Source of the DNA: Ridgeia piscesae
Lineage: Eukaryota > Annelida > Polychaeta > Sabellida > Siboglinidae
Direction: 5' to 3'
DNA: 64,000 nucleotides
Assembly (NCBI GenBank): GCA_025642075.2
Contig: JAODUO010000044.1
Location: forward strand, 702,501 to 766,500
This document shows, in pieces, positions 1 through 13,574 of this stretch. The translations under genes and the position numbers were made by a program. The notes under the pieces are model-generated. The model made no database searches. It saw nothing but the letters and a program-made list of their open reading frames with translations, and was not told where the DNA came from. Position 1 is the stretch's first letter, and each line of letters starts with the position of its first letter.

Positions 1-718
1 GTACACGTACAGTTGCCTAAAACAGTATGCTTGGAACGTTAAAACGTGTTAGATATACATAATATTAATTAATTTCGGTTAATAGCAGGTAATTTATATC
101 AATAAATTAATAAATATTAGATAATTAATTAACTCTATCATTATTGCTAAAGAATTACGCGCTGCTGTTGAAATTGTTTGGATCGATTATGTTCATAATT
201 TTTATCATGTCTTGTATGACAATGATCGAGACTCTAAAAAAAACTCCATCTTTAATTTCCACCCCCACCAGAATCGCCCAAACAACCTTCATAGGTTCCC
301 AAAAAAGTAAAAGTGCACGGCTTTTTTATACTGTTTTCGTGAGACCCTGGGCCTGGACCTAAGTAGTTTCACAGCCACGTTGTTTACCTATTACTGACGC
401 TTGGCCGCGCTACCGTCGCCGTATACAGGAAGTGGCGAACGCTTTTTACAGCTGACGTTTTTTGGTCGACGTAGGCGTAGCAGTCGTGTTTATTGGAGGC
501 CTTACCTTTGACCATATAACGTATAAGTTTGTTTGGCGGTCGTCACTTGACCGCCCATCGGATAATGAATAACAAGTGCGCTGAAGGGCGCGTCGATCGT
601 TAATTATTGACTGACGACCGCCTATTTTAAGGACGCGAGCCGAGAGTCGCGGTCACGGCCTGGATAGGAAAGATCGGCGCGCCAGTCAACAACAGCACAG
701 CCGCAAGCCACGACAGAC
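1..718 (+). other. 5' flank and probable 5' UTR of the CPT1-like gene
   Basis: No gene is recognised here. Bases 1-360 are AT-rich; from about 370 the DNA becomes more GC-rich and holds several CG dinucleotides, as expected near a promoter. An in-frame TAG at 665-667 precedes the ATG at 719, so within this exon the start cannot lie further upstream. No convincing TATA box or other promoter element is seen. A 72-residue open frame at 144-362 resembles nothing known and is not supported. Confidence 0.45.
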
Positions 719-1060
719 ATGAAGACGCACATAGACGCGGCCGCTGAGAAGCTGCGATCGTCGAAAAATTCGTTCTACCGGTACATTAATCCGGTAACGG
801 TTGGGACAGCAACTGCCGCGTCGATCTACCCTGTTACTCTGAACGCTGCCCGACAATTCAGTTTCGCTCTACCGTTGGCTGATCGATGGCAGACCGTCTC
901 CCGCACATTCGGCACCGTCCCTGCCCGCGTCTACTTCATCGTCGTCGGCTTCTCGCTCGGCTATGGCCTCTGTAGGGGGCTCGGGTGGCTGAGGACGAAA
1001 CTGCTCGAGGTCTTGTTCCGTTACCAAGGCTGGACGAATGGCCATTCTGTTACCACGAAG
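719..1060 (+). CDS. CPT1: CPT1-like exon 1: membrane-anchor N-terminus
   Basis: Encodes residues 1-114. A hydrophobic stretch at about 71-89 (starting VYFIVVGFSL) is a clear membrane segment; a weaker one lies at about 27-45 and matches the position of CPT1 TM1. The residues YQGW near 102-105 correspond to the YHGW found just after TM2 in vertebrate CPT1. The exon ends AAG|GTGGGT. Compared with vertebrate CPT1, about 25 N-terminal residues are missing; this is the part known to help confer malonyl-CoA inhibition. The in-frame stop at 665-667 supports the short start unless an upstream exon splices in between. Confidence 0.8.
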
Positions 1061-3777
1061 GTGGGTGCATGTACATTTGGGTTAGTACGCTGACCCTGGG
1101 GCTAGTTCGTTGTCGTGACAGGCTCAGCCACTGGCATTTGGCACCGGCGAGCAGAGCCAGTTGGTGTAAGCTGATAGTACGCACTGATACGGATGGACGT
1201 TGGCTGTGTCTGGTATTCAGAGCGCCCATTATAATTACACTTTGACCACAGTCACAAACATATTCCTAAATTACATAAAGGTCACATACTTGTAATTGTA
1301 TTTTTTCGCAATTAAAAGGATGAGAAGTAGAACATTAAATGATAATAATTAAAAAAATTAATAATGAAGGTAATCAAAAGTTCTGAAATATACTAAATAT
1401 ACATTTATGAGTAAACTATGTCGATCCAGTCTCTAGGATTATTCAAATTCGCTGCTGACCCCCCCTGCAGATTTATTAATAATTTTCAAGAACTTTTACA
1501 TTGTTTTGGATGCCATTTTAAGCTTACTTCTAAAGGTTAACTTTTGTTAACATGGTTCTTTGATCTACCAATATGTAGGGTGCAGTGAGGTTAAATTAAT
1601 ATTTAATTGTCACACTCAGTTAAATAAAAAGTGAGTACAATTGTAAATATTCAAAATGATTTATACAGTTAATTGCAGTCTTAATTGATTGGTACACACA
1701 ATAGAGACCTATAATATATAGTAGCTTACCATTGAAATTTTGGGCACAGTTTTTGAGAGTACTTGTAAGGAATGTTGAGAAGATCAACAACACAAACAAA
1801 TGGAATCGTTCAAGAAGATAATATTATTATTCAGTGGTAAGAAATATTGAAATAGAGGGAGTGGTTACTGGTAAGTATAGCCTATTGTTTGTCTGATTAA
1901 AAATATTTTTTTTATGTTGTAACGCTTTATCCGTGAGCAAATGTGTTTGCATGTAATTAAACAGATCTTAAATGAATCCAGACTATCTGCGTATTTATGT
2001 TATGATTTAATAAATAAAACATTATAGTTGAGATTATGTCAAATTTCAGGCTCTAAACATAATTTATGTGTGTTTTTTTCTACAGGTCTGGGGTGTTGTT
2101 GTGAAACTGGTCCGAGGACCGGGTCCATTTTCTACCTATGCATTTGAGTCTGTTTTGCCAAGGCAGCCACTGCCCGATCTGGACAACACACTGGACACGT
2201 GAGTACAAATTACTGCCTGCTATTGTGCTGTGTCATGCAAACATGTATAGCCAAAGGGCTGAGTAAATTGGCACTGTTTGATTATGGCTGATGAATTATA
2301 ATGTCAAGTTCAAGTTGTTTTTCAATACTGTACTGTAGTCGTGACCTGTCGGATCAATGCAAAGCAGGTGTGTCCTTTTACCCTGCTTTTATGCAGGGTC
2401 TAATTTTGGCCAGTACAACATTTTGTGGTAGACCTGTGCATGTTAACTCACTGTAAGTGTCACACACCAGGTATACACAAGCAAGTCAAGTGTCTTATGA
2501 CCTGAAAGAAACTATAAAGATATACGTCTTTGATATACATGTTCAAGCCATAACTGAGAATTATGTACAATTGTTTACTCCATCCAGTGACATTTGTACC
2601 GATCCAAAATGGATTTTACCCATCGAAATGATGTGGATGGATCTCTACATAAACTTTTAGTTTTACATGTTCCAGTTGCATAAATTACTGAATAATAAAC
2701 TTAACAAGTTTTCAAACAGACTACCCAGGTGAAAGTGAAAATAAAAATTATTTGGTTAACTTAAAAGTTTGGTTTAAAATATTAGTTGTAGTTGTTTGTG
2801 AAAGTAATACAGCTGTATAATTACAATACATATATTATGGAATATTTATGACTGTTTATAAATTGTCAGTGAACTTAACTTTTAAAATACAATTGTTGGA
2901 ATATCACGTATAAATAAAAGACATGGTATGTGAGTCTCTCATAAATGGACTTGCGACCAGTCAGATAATCATATCACTACGACCAGGTTTTGTGACGATA
3001 ACCAGCTGTGTGTTATCTGTCAACCATTTGTTTACAGAGCATTAAGTTCGTATTTGTATATAATCCTATGTGCTTATTCATACTGAATAAACCATGGGCC
3101 AGATAACAGACGGTCACCTCCGCCTTAGTTACGCTTGTTTGCACTGATTTATGTTTGCACTCAATGCACTGATTTATAAGATTGTGATAGCCAGTGTGTT
3201 ACAAATACGTATGGTCACAGGTGATAAAACGTTACCAATGTGTTTAGCTTATGTTATATTCTTAAAGGAATGTCTTGTGAAACTGGTAGCCAAATTGTGT
3301 TTATGCCAGTGATGGCAGAACATTACCAATATGTAATATTCTTAAAAGAATCTCTTGTGAAACTTGTAGCCATTGTAAGATTCGGCCATTTTTACATAAG
3401 ATTTTATATCTAGAGATCTATCCAGACACTGTTAGAAAAATACATACAGCTATAAGATTCTGCCATTGTTACATTTGTAGATAACTGTTTAATTACTCCA
3501 CACACAAAACATTAGGATGTTTCATATTAATTCATAACAATTAAATTTACACTGCCTGGAATTTTCCAACTGCGAGATTTAAATAAAGGTTGTCTGTTAT
3601 ATAGGCTTACCTGTTGTTGGACCATTACACCGTTATATATGACCAACTGGTTGAGTCATCCAGAATCTTAGCTAGTTCAAGGGTTGTTCATATCCAGGCA
3701 CCAACAATACTCCAGGGGACCCTGTACTCAGATCTCAAGATTTTGATTCTGAATCTGTTTCATTCCTTAACAATAAC

Positions 3778-3829
<52 letters not shown>

Positions 3830-4196
3830 ATATATATATTTATATATTTGTATAATATATATATTTATATATTTATAATATATCTATTTATATATTGTAT
3901 AATATATCTATTTAATAGGTATTTATATATTATATGGGGCGGTCATGTGAAGAAAAATTGGCAGAGATCTGATGCCCAGAAAGTGGAGGGAAAAGCAGAC
4001 AAGGAAGACGGAGAATGTGATGGGAGGACTGAGTTAATAGAGATCTGGAAAGACTGAGAGGAGAACGGAGAACAACAGCAACAGATAGGGGGAGTTAGAG
4101 ATGTTGATAGAGAACATAGTGAGAGAAAAGTGAGGGAAAAAAGACAATAGTAACCATGGCCAACCTCACGCCTGACGACGTGGATACCAAGATGAT

Positions 4197-4255
<59 letters not shown>

Positions 4256-7200
4256 CACCACAATGTGTCATCACACTCATTTGGAACTTTCCTTGGTGTG
4301 TCACAAAAATAGTGCTCTCTTTGATGTAGCAGTAGTCTTTTGTGTTTTATAAAAGATCTTTTTAAAAGAATTATTTATCAACAAAGTTTGTCTAATAATA
4401 GGTTTTTGTAGGAGTAGAATCTCAACTTCACAGTGAAGTGGCCTGCAGAGTCCCTGAACTAGACCTCAGACTTGTTGTTTGCTGATCTGGTGCTAGGATG
4501 TGTTATTAGACCCTTCTCTTCTGAGAAAAGATAAATTCTATTTTGTAACTCAAGATGGCAGTCTATTTTGGTAGTGTTCACAGGTGCAGGAACAGTTTCA
4601 GATTACCCAAGTTGTAAATAGTTATCCAAGCTGGTTAAATTTTTATTGAAGTGGTTAAACAAGCTTTACCAAAGTCTTCTATAGAATATAATTTTTGATT
4701 AATGCTTTTCTAATAATTGATACTTTTTTGATAGTTTGAAGATCTAAAGAGATTAATTTGATAAAAAAATATTTTATAATAATTATTCAGCTACAAAAAG
4801 AGTACTTTGTATATCATGTTAGAAATATTTATAGATTAAGCACTGGTAATGAAAACCCCAGATCATCTGTTAGATTGTAATGTAATTGTTTTCTTAGAAC
4901 AAAATTAATGTAGACATGACACTGTAGAAACTAAAATATGTGTTTAACACAGACCTACAAATCTCTCTCATATTTATCATAAACCTAGAAATATGTCTGA
5001 TATTTAACATACCGGTAGATCTACATATATGTCTGATATTTAATATAGACCTACAGATATGTATTTAATATATACCTATAGATATGTCTGATATTTAACA
5101 TAAACCTAAAAGTATGTCTGATATTTAACATAGACCTACAAATATGTCTGATATTTCTTTAACAGAATACGCAGTCTAAATGCAGAATTAGAAATGGCTA
5201 AATTGTCGGATAATGAGAATAATGAACCAACCTGGGGACATCTAATCTGCCCTGTCATCACAGGTAGGAGTGTTATATTTAGACAGTGACAATTATTCTA
5301 AGTGTTGCGACTGACATTGCAGATGGCTTGGGGTCGCGAGGCAACTGCTCAACAAAGACGAGTTTGAACTGACAGAGGAGGTCGTGGAAGAGTTCCGACA
5401 CAAGGAGGGGCCAAGGCTACAGGCATTCCTGAGAGACAGGTAATTAACCACCTCTTCCGCTGTCCTTTTACAGTTTCACTTCGCTCAGTGTGGGGTATTG
5501 TGTTTTGTGCCATGTTCAACCAATCACTGATGAAGACCCAACCCAATCGAGGTCAATTTCCGTGGCTTAGATGCTAGGGCTATCGTCTGGATCACGAGTG
5601 ATGTCGCCAAGTGCTTACGTAAACACAGATGTCCAATTAGAAGAATATTGAGACTGGTGGCTGGTGTCTACATCCAACTGACTAGACGCTTACCCCATTG
5701 CCAGAAACTGCCATATCCAGCAGACCGTGACAGAGAGCAAAATAGGAGCTGTTGTTTTCTGTCTTCAACAGCCCAGTGTATTTATGCTATCCTGTAATTA
5801 AAGAATTAAAGCCATTTTAGTTCTGCATGTCGTAAACTGTGAAAACAGCTCTACTGAAATGTCTGTGAGTGTTTAAGAAGAAGTGACAACAATCATAGTA
5901 CAGTACTTAATGAACATGAGTTGGGACGTTCAAATAGGAAACTTAACTCTTTGTAGCTAGCTCTTAAATAGAATGTGTAATGTTTTAATTATTCATTCTG
6001 GAATATTATGTTAAATTATATTTATTGTTGATAGCATTTTGGTTTCATAGATTAACTCAATCTTATGCTAAAGAAATTATCACTTGACTGCCAGTAGATG
6101 TAAATAAATGAAGTTCTGGATTTCAGTTACATGTACTTTCAAAAATAAGTATGCTTCATTTATGTAAATAACAGCCAAATCAAATAATTAATAAACAGTA
6201 TGCATGTGATATAATATAACTCTATTATTTATTCATTATCACACTCCACAGAAGCTATGTTGAATATATTTGACAAGTGCTGACATTTCGGTCACGATCT
6301 TTACAGAAATAGCTGACCTGCTCATGTTAATAACAACATTGATGTTAAATTGACGTCATATTAAAACACCCCTATGTGTGAATTTCAGTAGATGCAGAAA
6401 CTATGTCATGACCAAGTAGCATCCAGTATAATTTTAAGTTTCAGTTTTTAGTTAAAAAGTGGACACAGACGTGTTGCTGTAGTATTGATGAGCTACTTGT
6501 GGATCACTGTCAGAGAAATATGAGTGAATCACCTCCTAGGTGTTGATGTCACTCACCCTTTCATTTGCAAGTTTGCAACCTTCACTTCTGACCAGCCAGC
6601 AGACATGCATTTCAGTTGTTGTTCAATTATCTTAATGATCAGGAAGCCAGTTCATTTATTAATTTTTTAATTGTAATTTATGAGGTACCTTTGATTTTTG
6701 TACTGATTGTTGTATGTGACAGGGTTTAAAAAAAATAGCTATAGTGTTTTAATCAGGAGATTATTTCCTTCCTTAAAGAGTCCTTATTATTGTTGTTTTA
6801 GTATGTTATATTTGTCATTTTCGGTCAGTGTCTGTCATGTATATGTCTGTGTCTATATAAGGACCACAATAGAAATAACTGCTTGCACTTTTGTGGCATC
6901 CTTATATTTAATATACTTTCATTTTGTATTTATATTTTATGTATATTTGGACAATGTTTAAATTTTATATTGAATGAAATCAATAAAAAAATCATTTCAG
7001 AAAACATTTAAAAAAAATAACATGTTTATGATAATTATGGTAACTCTGTGCTTTTCTGGAGTGTGTCTTGTGTCTAGGAGAAATTCTTTGCGATCATCTC
7101 CAGATGGTGATGTGTAAACAGTTTTGATCCAACTGCAGTGGTGATGTCAGCTGTTGTAAGTTTGTTGCTCTGCAGGTTGAAGTCAACTATTAAAGGATTA

Positions 7201-10200
7201 TTTAACGAAATTAGCATTTATAATATGCTTAAACTTTTAATCATTCTTTTCAGAGCTGACAAGAATGTCAATTGGTTGTCCGACTATTGGCTTGCTGCGG
7301 CCTACCTGTCTAACAGAGACCCTATTGCAGGTACACGCATAGATTTTATGCATAGTCATTGTGTTCACAGGGGACTGTGGCATAGTCGATAGAACACCAT
7401 GCTCCAGTTTGGGGAACTCTTGTGCAGTAGTGTTTCAAAGCATTCGTGGATATTTTGTTCAGTCCATGTTGCCATAATTTACTGAGCTCTGTAAATGGCT
7501 ACATACATTGGTGGATATACAGGACTGTATGTGTGAATGAATAGTTTTTGAGTAGTAATTGTGGCATGACTAAGTGCTTCCCAGAGAAGTTAAGAAGGCA
7601 CTTGGATGAACGTGTCATGTATGTTTTGTCTTACTGAAAGGATGTTGTGCTATTTTATGTAAGAACGTTTGCTTATGTAAAGACAGATATTTTTATGATA
7701 TTCGTGTAACTGTGCTCCATTACTAACCATTAAAATGTGTACAGATAGACCAACAACCAAACAGTTGTTAAGTTATCACAGGTTTGCACAACTCTTGCTT
7801 GCATATAAACCTCACAATTATCCGGTGTCATAAGCCCAGATTGATATAGTTTGAAAAACTTTGTTCTGTTTTTGTCGAAACAATACACTCATTACCCTAC
7901 GTAGAATGAATATTATTCTGACCTGTCAATTATGCACTGAGCATTTGTGTGAATAGCCTCATTTTGTTGTGTTATCTAATGGTATGTAATTACTTTTAGC
8001 CTACTTGTGCTCCATCAAGTGATTACTAGTTAGGCTATGGGTGGCAAATGTGTATTTGACCTCCTAAGTACTATCTACCTGCCCGGAGTCGAATCATGGC
8101 CCGGTTGAATCTCGGCCTATGGCACTGGTATTGGAAAATTAGTTAATTTATTATTTTATTACTGTTGCATATTTAATGCTGTAAGCTTATTTTCACTATT
8201 TGTTTTCAGATAGAAAATTGCTGTGTACTAAATGTCGTTATTGTGCTTCCAGTGAAGTCAAACTACTACCAGAGTAGTCGAGTGAATGGTATCACTGACC
8301 AGGTGGTCCGGGGGGCCAGCATGCTTCGGCAGCTCATCCAGTGAGTACACTGGGGGGAGCGAAAGGGGGCATCTGGGGACATGGGCTCCAGGGTGTTGAT
8401 CAGCATCCCACCTTCTGTTGTTGTGACATTTTGGCGGTTTTGTTCACATATTTCAGGAGTCAGACCACATTTGCATTTACCATAGGCGACCATTATAATG
8501 TTTCCTTCATTTCCCACTAGTCTTGATGAGATCTGTTATTGACAATTTCACAGCATGCTTACCCTCCGTAGACAAATTCAGTGAAAAATTCATGAAATTC
8601 TCATACCTAAAGCTCCCACAAACTTCTTTCCAACCGTACACCCCTCCATTTCTGCTTGAACCACCCACGGATTGCCCCTGATTACATCACCAAGCAAAAT
8701 AACAACTGTATTAATACGCAGAAATGCACCGACTGACAGTTGTCATAATTTGACAGCTCTGATGTCACGCTGCACAAAAACAAAATTTGTACTCACTCCA
8801 CACTACATATGTGCTCACCAAAATTCAGACAACATGCATAATGCTGTTTTTATAGGGTACTCTTTGGTCGGGTAATGGCAGACGAACACCTTATTGTGGT
8901 CTTACATCATCTGTGACAATGGATTTGAAATATTCCCCCTACAGGGAAATGAAATTAAAAAAAACACAGTCAATTAGCATACAGAAGCATATGATAATAT
9001 ATTTATACATACAAGCACGTATATGACCACATGTTATTATTGTACCAATTAATACAGCATTTATCTGTGCCATAAACCTTGTTGCTTCTGCCACTAGGAA
9101 GCGTGTTACTAACACATTAACGCTGACTTTTTGATGTGAGTACCGGTATACTTATGCTAAGACATATAAAGAATTGAAATAATATTGGAAAAATATACAA
9201 TGAAAGAATGAATTTAAATGCAATTAAAAAGAAATCCTAATTGTAAACAATTATAACAACCGTATTGCCAAAAAATTATTTATAACATTAATTTATAACA
9301 TCTTGCAAACAAAATTCTTGTCACTAAATTAAAAGTGAATTGATAACTGTCAAAATATCAATGCACACATATTTAATAGAAACACCATTTTTAAAAGGGT
9401 GCCTCTTAAGCTGCCCCTAGAAACTGTTGTGGCACCCTGTGATGTCTGTACTATCATTTATTTATCCAGTGTACATACACTGTATATGAACAACTCATTA
9501 CATATAACCACGTGTCTGTTCTAGGTTCTATGAGCTGTTGAATGACGAGAGTCTCCCTGCCACTCTCATGCAAGGACTGGTCCCTCTCTGCATGAACGGC
9601 TTCAAGTAAGTCTATTTCTTTGCCCCACTTTGACTGATGCCAATGCCCTCTCTGTCAAGGCAACTGAGGGTTGGGGTGGTGGCTGCCTGTCAAAGTCTAA
9701 GTCGTGTGATTGATGCCCCAGCGTTGGCGTTGACAGTTCTTGCGATTGGGGTCACTGGCTGAATAAGTCACTGTCGGGCTCACAGCAGGAGCTAAGTGGG
9801 GTGTTTTGCTGTAAGAAATACGATATAGGATGAAAAACACATACCTTAGCTAGGAGTCAGTGGTGTGGATAATAATTTTTTAGAACACAGAGGCCTCTCC
9901 CCCTCTCCCCTTCTCCCCTTCTCTCCCTCTCTCTCCCCCCTCTCCCCCTCTCTCCCTCTCTCTCTCCCTATCTCCCCCCTCTCTCCCTCTCTATCACCTC
10001 TCTCCCTCTTTCTCTCTCTGTCTCCCCCTCTCTCCCCCTCTCCACCTCTCCCACTCTGTCCCCTCTCCCACTCTCTCCCCCTCTTTCCTCTCCCCCTCTC
10101 TCCCTCTCCCCCCTCTCCCTCTCTCTACCCCTCTCTCCCCCTCTCCTCTCCCCCTCTCCTCTCACCCTCTCTCCACCTCTCTCCCTCTCTCCCTCTCTCC

Positions 10201-13200
10201 CTCTCTCCCCCTCCCCTTCCCCTCTCCCCCTCTCCCCCTCTCCCCCTCTCCCCCTGTCCCCCTCTCCCCTCTCCCCTCCCCTCCCCCTCCCCCTCCCCCT
10301 CCCCCTCCCCTCCCCTCCCCCTCCCTCCCCTCCCCCTCCCCCTCCCCCTCCCCTCTCCTCCCCTCCCCTCTTAAAATACTTCTGTATTGGTTTTATACTG
10401 GCATTCTTTCACACAGGGAAATACAGCTAAATATCTGCAATGAACACACTGTTTAAGTACTGCTTTTACTTGTTGTTATCAAGAATTGGCAAGGGGTTAA
10501 TGGTCACACGTAGCATGTTGGTGTATTTAGACAGATAATGCAATTTTGTTGTGCCAAACGTATACGAATGGGTTTAACCGAGTACCTTTTTTCAAGCTGA
10601 CCTCCGAGGTAACAAAGTTCTTGTTAGGGATACAATCTAAAATGCGTTGTCTTTTTAACACTGTTTTTGCAAACTACTGATTTTGTTTTGCTGTAACTAC
10701 AGATTTGCCATTCAGACAGTTAATAATAAAAAACACATCTCTGGTCATTGTGGAGAGAAATGTCAACTTTATTATGCTTTAAAGAATTACATTTGTATAC
10801 ATAATTACTCCCAAAGGTATCCTTTTTCCGAATTCAGAAAATTTAGAATGTTTTTAAGGAAAAAACAATGCACAGTGAATTCGAAAGGCATTTTTGTACA
10901 GTTGTCAATTTGGGCAAACAAAAATTCATACCAGGTTTAAATGATGAGTCGTGCTGGAAGAGATGTTAGTTGATGGGAGTGGGCACGACCACCCAACCAT
11001 GTCCCTCGTTTGTTGCAGGTATGTGTTCAACTCGGTGAGACTGCCAGGGGAGTACATGGACACTCCCGCTGTCTTCCCAGGCCACGCATACATTGTGGTC
11101 ATCAGGTGGGTGAATAGGAGTTTATGGTCACCAGGGAACTAACATTGTTAAGAGCTCTTAAATCCGAGTTTGCATTTTAATATCAATTTTTATCATTAAC
11201 AGTGAAGTTGAATGCCAGAAAAAAATGTCAACACTCTGATACGCCAGCGAGACATTGCCACTGGTGTGCCATGGAAATGGTGTCCCTGGTAATATGGTAA
11301 TGGGTATTTGCATTTTGGAGTTTATGGTCACCAGGGGCCGGTTTCATGAAGCCTGCTTATGATGTCGTAGCAGGCGATAAGTCGTTGAAAGCCTAAAACA
11401 TAAAGTAACGCTAGTTGCGTTTCACGAGTCTGCTCCATAGACAGGCATAGTTGCACTTAGGCTGCGCCATGTATTTAGTAGTTGAAACTTTACGCTAATC
11501 GAAATATTTACGGTATGCTTCCCAAGTTCGTTGATGCTCCCGATAAGCCCACTCTCAACTTATTATTTTTAATGTTTACACTGGATATCCTTTACATTCA
11601 TCATAGCTTGTCATTTGCTATAGGAACGGCAAAGGCGGCAGCTAAAGTGAAAAAGGGTGTCTACAGACACCACAAATACAGGGATTCCCCACCATAACCT
11701 AATTAGGTCAATTCTACATCGATTTGTTTATATGAATGCTAAATTTGTCTCATGAAGCAGGCTGTAAGCTACATTGAATAGTCGCTGTTAGCTTTATGAA
11801 ACTGGTCCCAGGGAGCTCTTAAATCCAATTTTGCATTTTAATATCAATTTTGATCCATAACAGTGATCATGAAGACCTGAAAAATGTCAACACCATGACA
11901 CGCCAGTGGCGTATTGTCACTGGTGTGCCATGGAAATGGTGTCCACAGTAATAATGGTAATGGGTATTTGCGTTTTGAAAAACAAGAATTTTAATTTACA
12001 ATATATTTTTCCTACGGATTAATTTTCCTGAAGTGTTCTTTGTCTTAGTGAGACAGTCCCCAGGTAATCTTTTTGCCAGTGCAAATATTTTGCAGCAGAC
12101 ACGTGCCTGTCAACTGTCATACACCCAAGCCAGTCGAGATGTGTGTTATGTCCTGAAACAAAAAACAAACACGTTTGACGTCCATTTTTAAAGCGTAATC
12201 GATAAATGGTTTTTACCCGTCATGGTAGCTTAGTATGTGAAATATGAGTGATGCATGTGAAAGGCAACATAAATGAATGTGTTGATTTCTCTGGTTAACT
12301 ACAATGTATCAATGCTATGGATGGTTCACATCTGATAACTCTCTATAGTTAAATATACTATCAAGCGTACAGCATCGACACATCAACTATTGTTGTACGT
12401 TAAATATTCAATAGCCACCTGGTGTTAGATAGGGGAACCTTTGGACTGGTAGAAATTTCAGTGGATGTGTAAAAAAGGAGCAAAAACAAACAGTCTTCAG
12501 AGAGCATGTATATTATTGTCAATTATTGTTTGAAAATTAATTGTGGTCATAATGGATACTGACACACCTGTGTGTAAGTTGACATACCCATGTGTAAATT
12601 GACACACCCATGTGTAAGTTCACACACCTGTGTGTGCATTGACACATGTGTCTACCTCAATAGTTTTGGACTGGTTAACATTTTATCCTGCATAGATGCC
12701 CGTAGTCAGTCATCTATGTGTAAGACACCAGGAATATCCACAGAGCTCTAATTCAGGACTGACCCCTCCCCTTAGTGGCGAATGCACTTTCCCCTGACCT
12801 TTGGGCTGAACTGTCCTATCTGATCCTCTCAAGCACAATTAGCTGCGTTCTTAACAGGTCAGCCTGGGTTCAACACGATACTTGACTGTTGTGAAATGAT
12901 CTCTCAACCCTAAGTTAGGATGTCAATATTTGGACATGTGTGACCACATTTACAATTACTTATGATATCAGTGTTGTCTTCAGTCTTGTGTACCTTAGTT
13001 CTTATCTGTTGTGTTTGATTAGATAAAATGATAAATTTATTGATAAACACAATGCAACAAACAACATTATTTTAAGAACATTATTTCCAACAGTCATCTG
13101 TTCTAGCAAGTAATAACTATAGGGTACTTTCTAACATCTTGTGTGAAACATTGTGAACACTGATCAACAATGGTCCATTGACAGATAGCTCATAATATAC

Positions 13201-13536
13201 AATAACTCATTTTATATTAGATATATGAGACAGATTGATGATAACTATAGTAATTTGATAATATGGTGATGATTGTCATTATTAAATTGGTTACACTTTA
13301 CGGGGATTTGGTTTGTTAACATCTGGCAAGTTAAACATATAAAATGTACAATATTCAAGTTTGAACTCAAAATTTAATGTTTTTCAGTAGTTTATAATAT
13401 AAACTACTGAAAAACATTAAATTTTGAGTTCAAACTAGTATGATAGAGATATTGTCGTGTAAGGGTCATTTTGAAAAACAAAATGTCTGGCAACTGGCAT
13501 AACTGTCACAGACAAAAATAACATGGTATTTACTAA

Positions 13537-13574
<38 letters not shown>

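Larger units (their letters stand above)
2199..5322 (+). other. CPT1 intron 2
   Basis: Holds two (AT)n microsatellites (3783-3830 and 4200-4250), a LINE 3' fragment (3935-4195), a diverged duplication around 3230-3380 sharing ATATTCTTAAA and TCTTGTGAAACT, and a 30-35-bp array at 4940-5160 with the motif ATATGTCTGATATTTAACAT. An exon-like open segment at 5166-5263 is discussed under findings. Confidence 0.55.

Noticed and set aside
144..362. 72-residue open frame upstream of CPT1
   Set aside because: No recognisable similarity, AT-rich, no splice continuity with the gene.
5166..5263. Regular CPT1 exon
   Set aside because: Including it breaks the frame, whereas joining exon 2 directly to 5323 gives the family-consistent sequence; kept only as a possible poison exon.
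9865..10374. Ser/Pro/Leu-rich 169-residue frame
   Set aside because: Composition artefact of a polypyrimidine tract.
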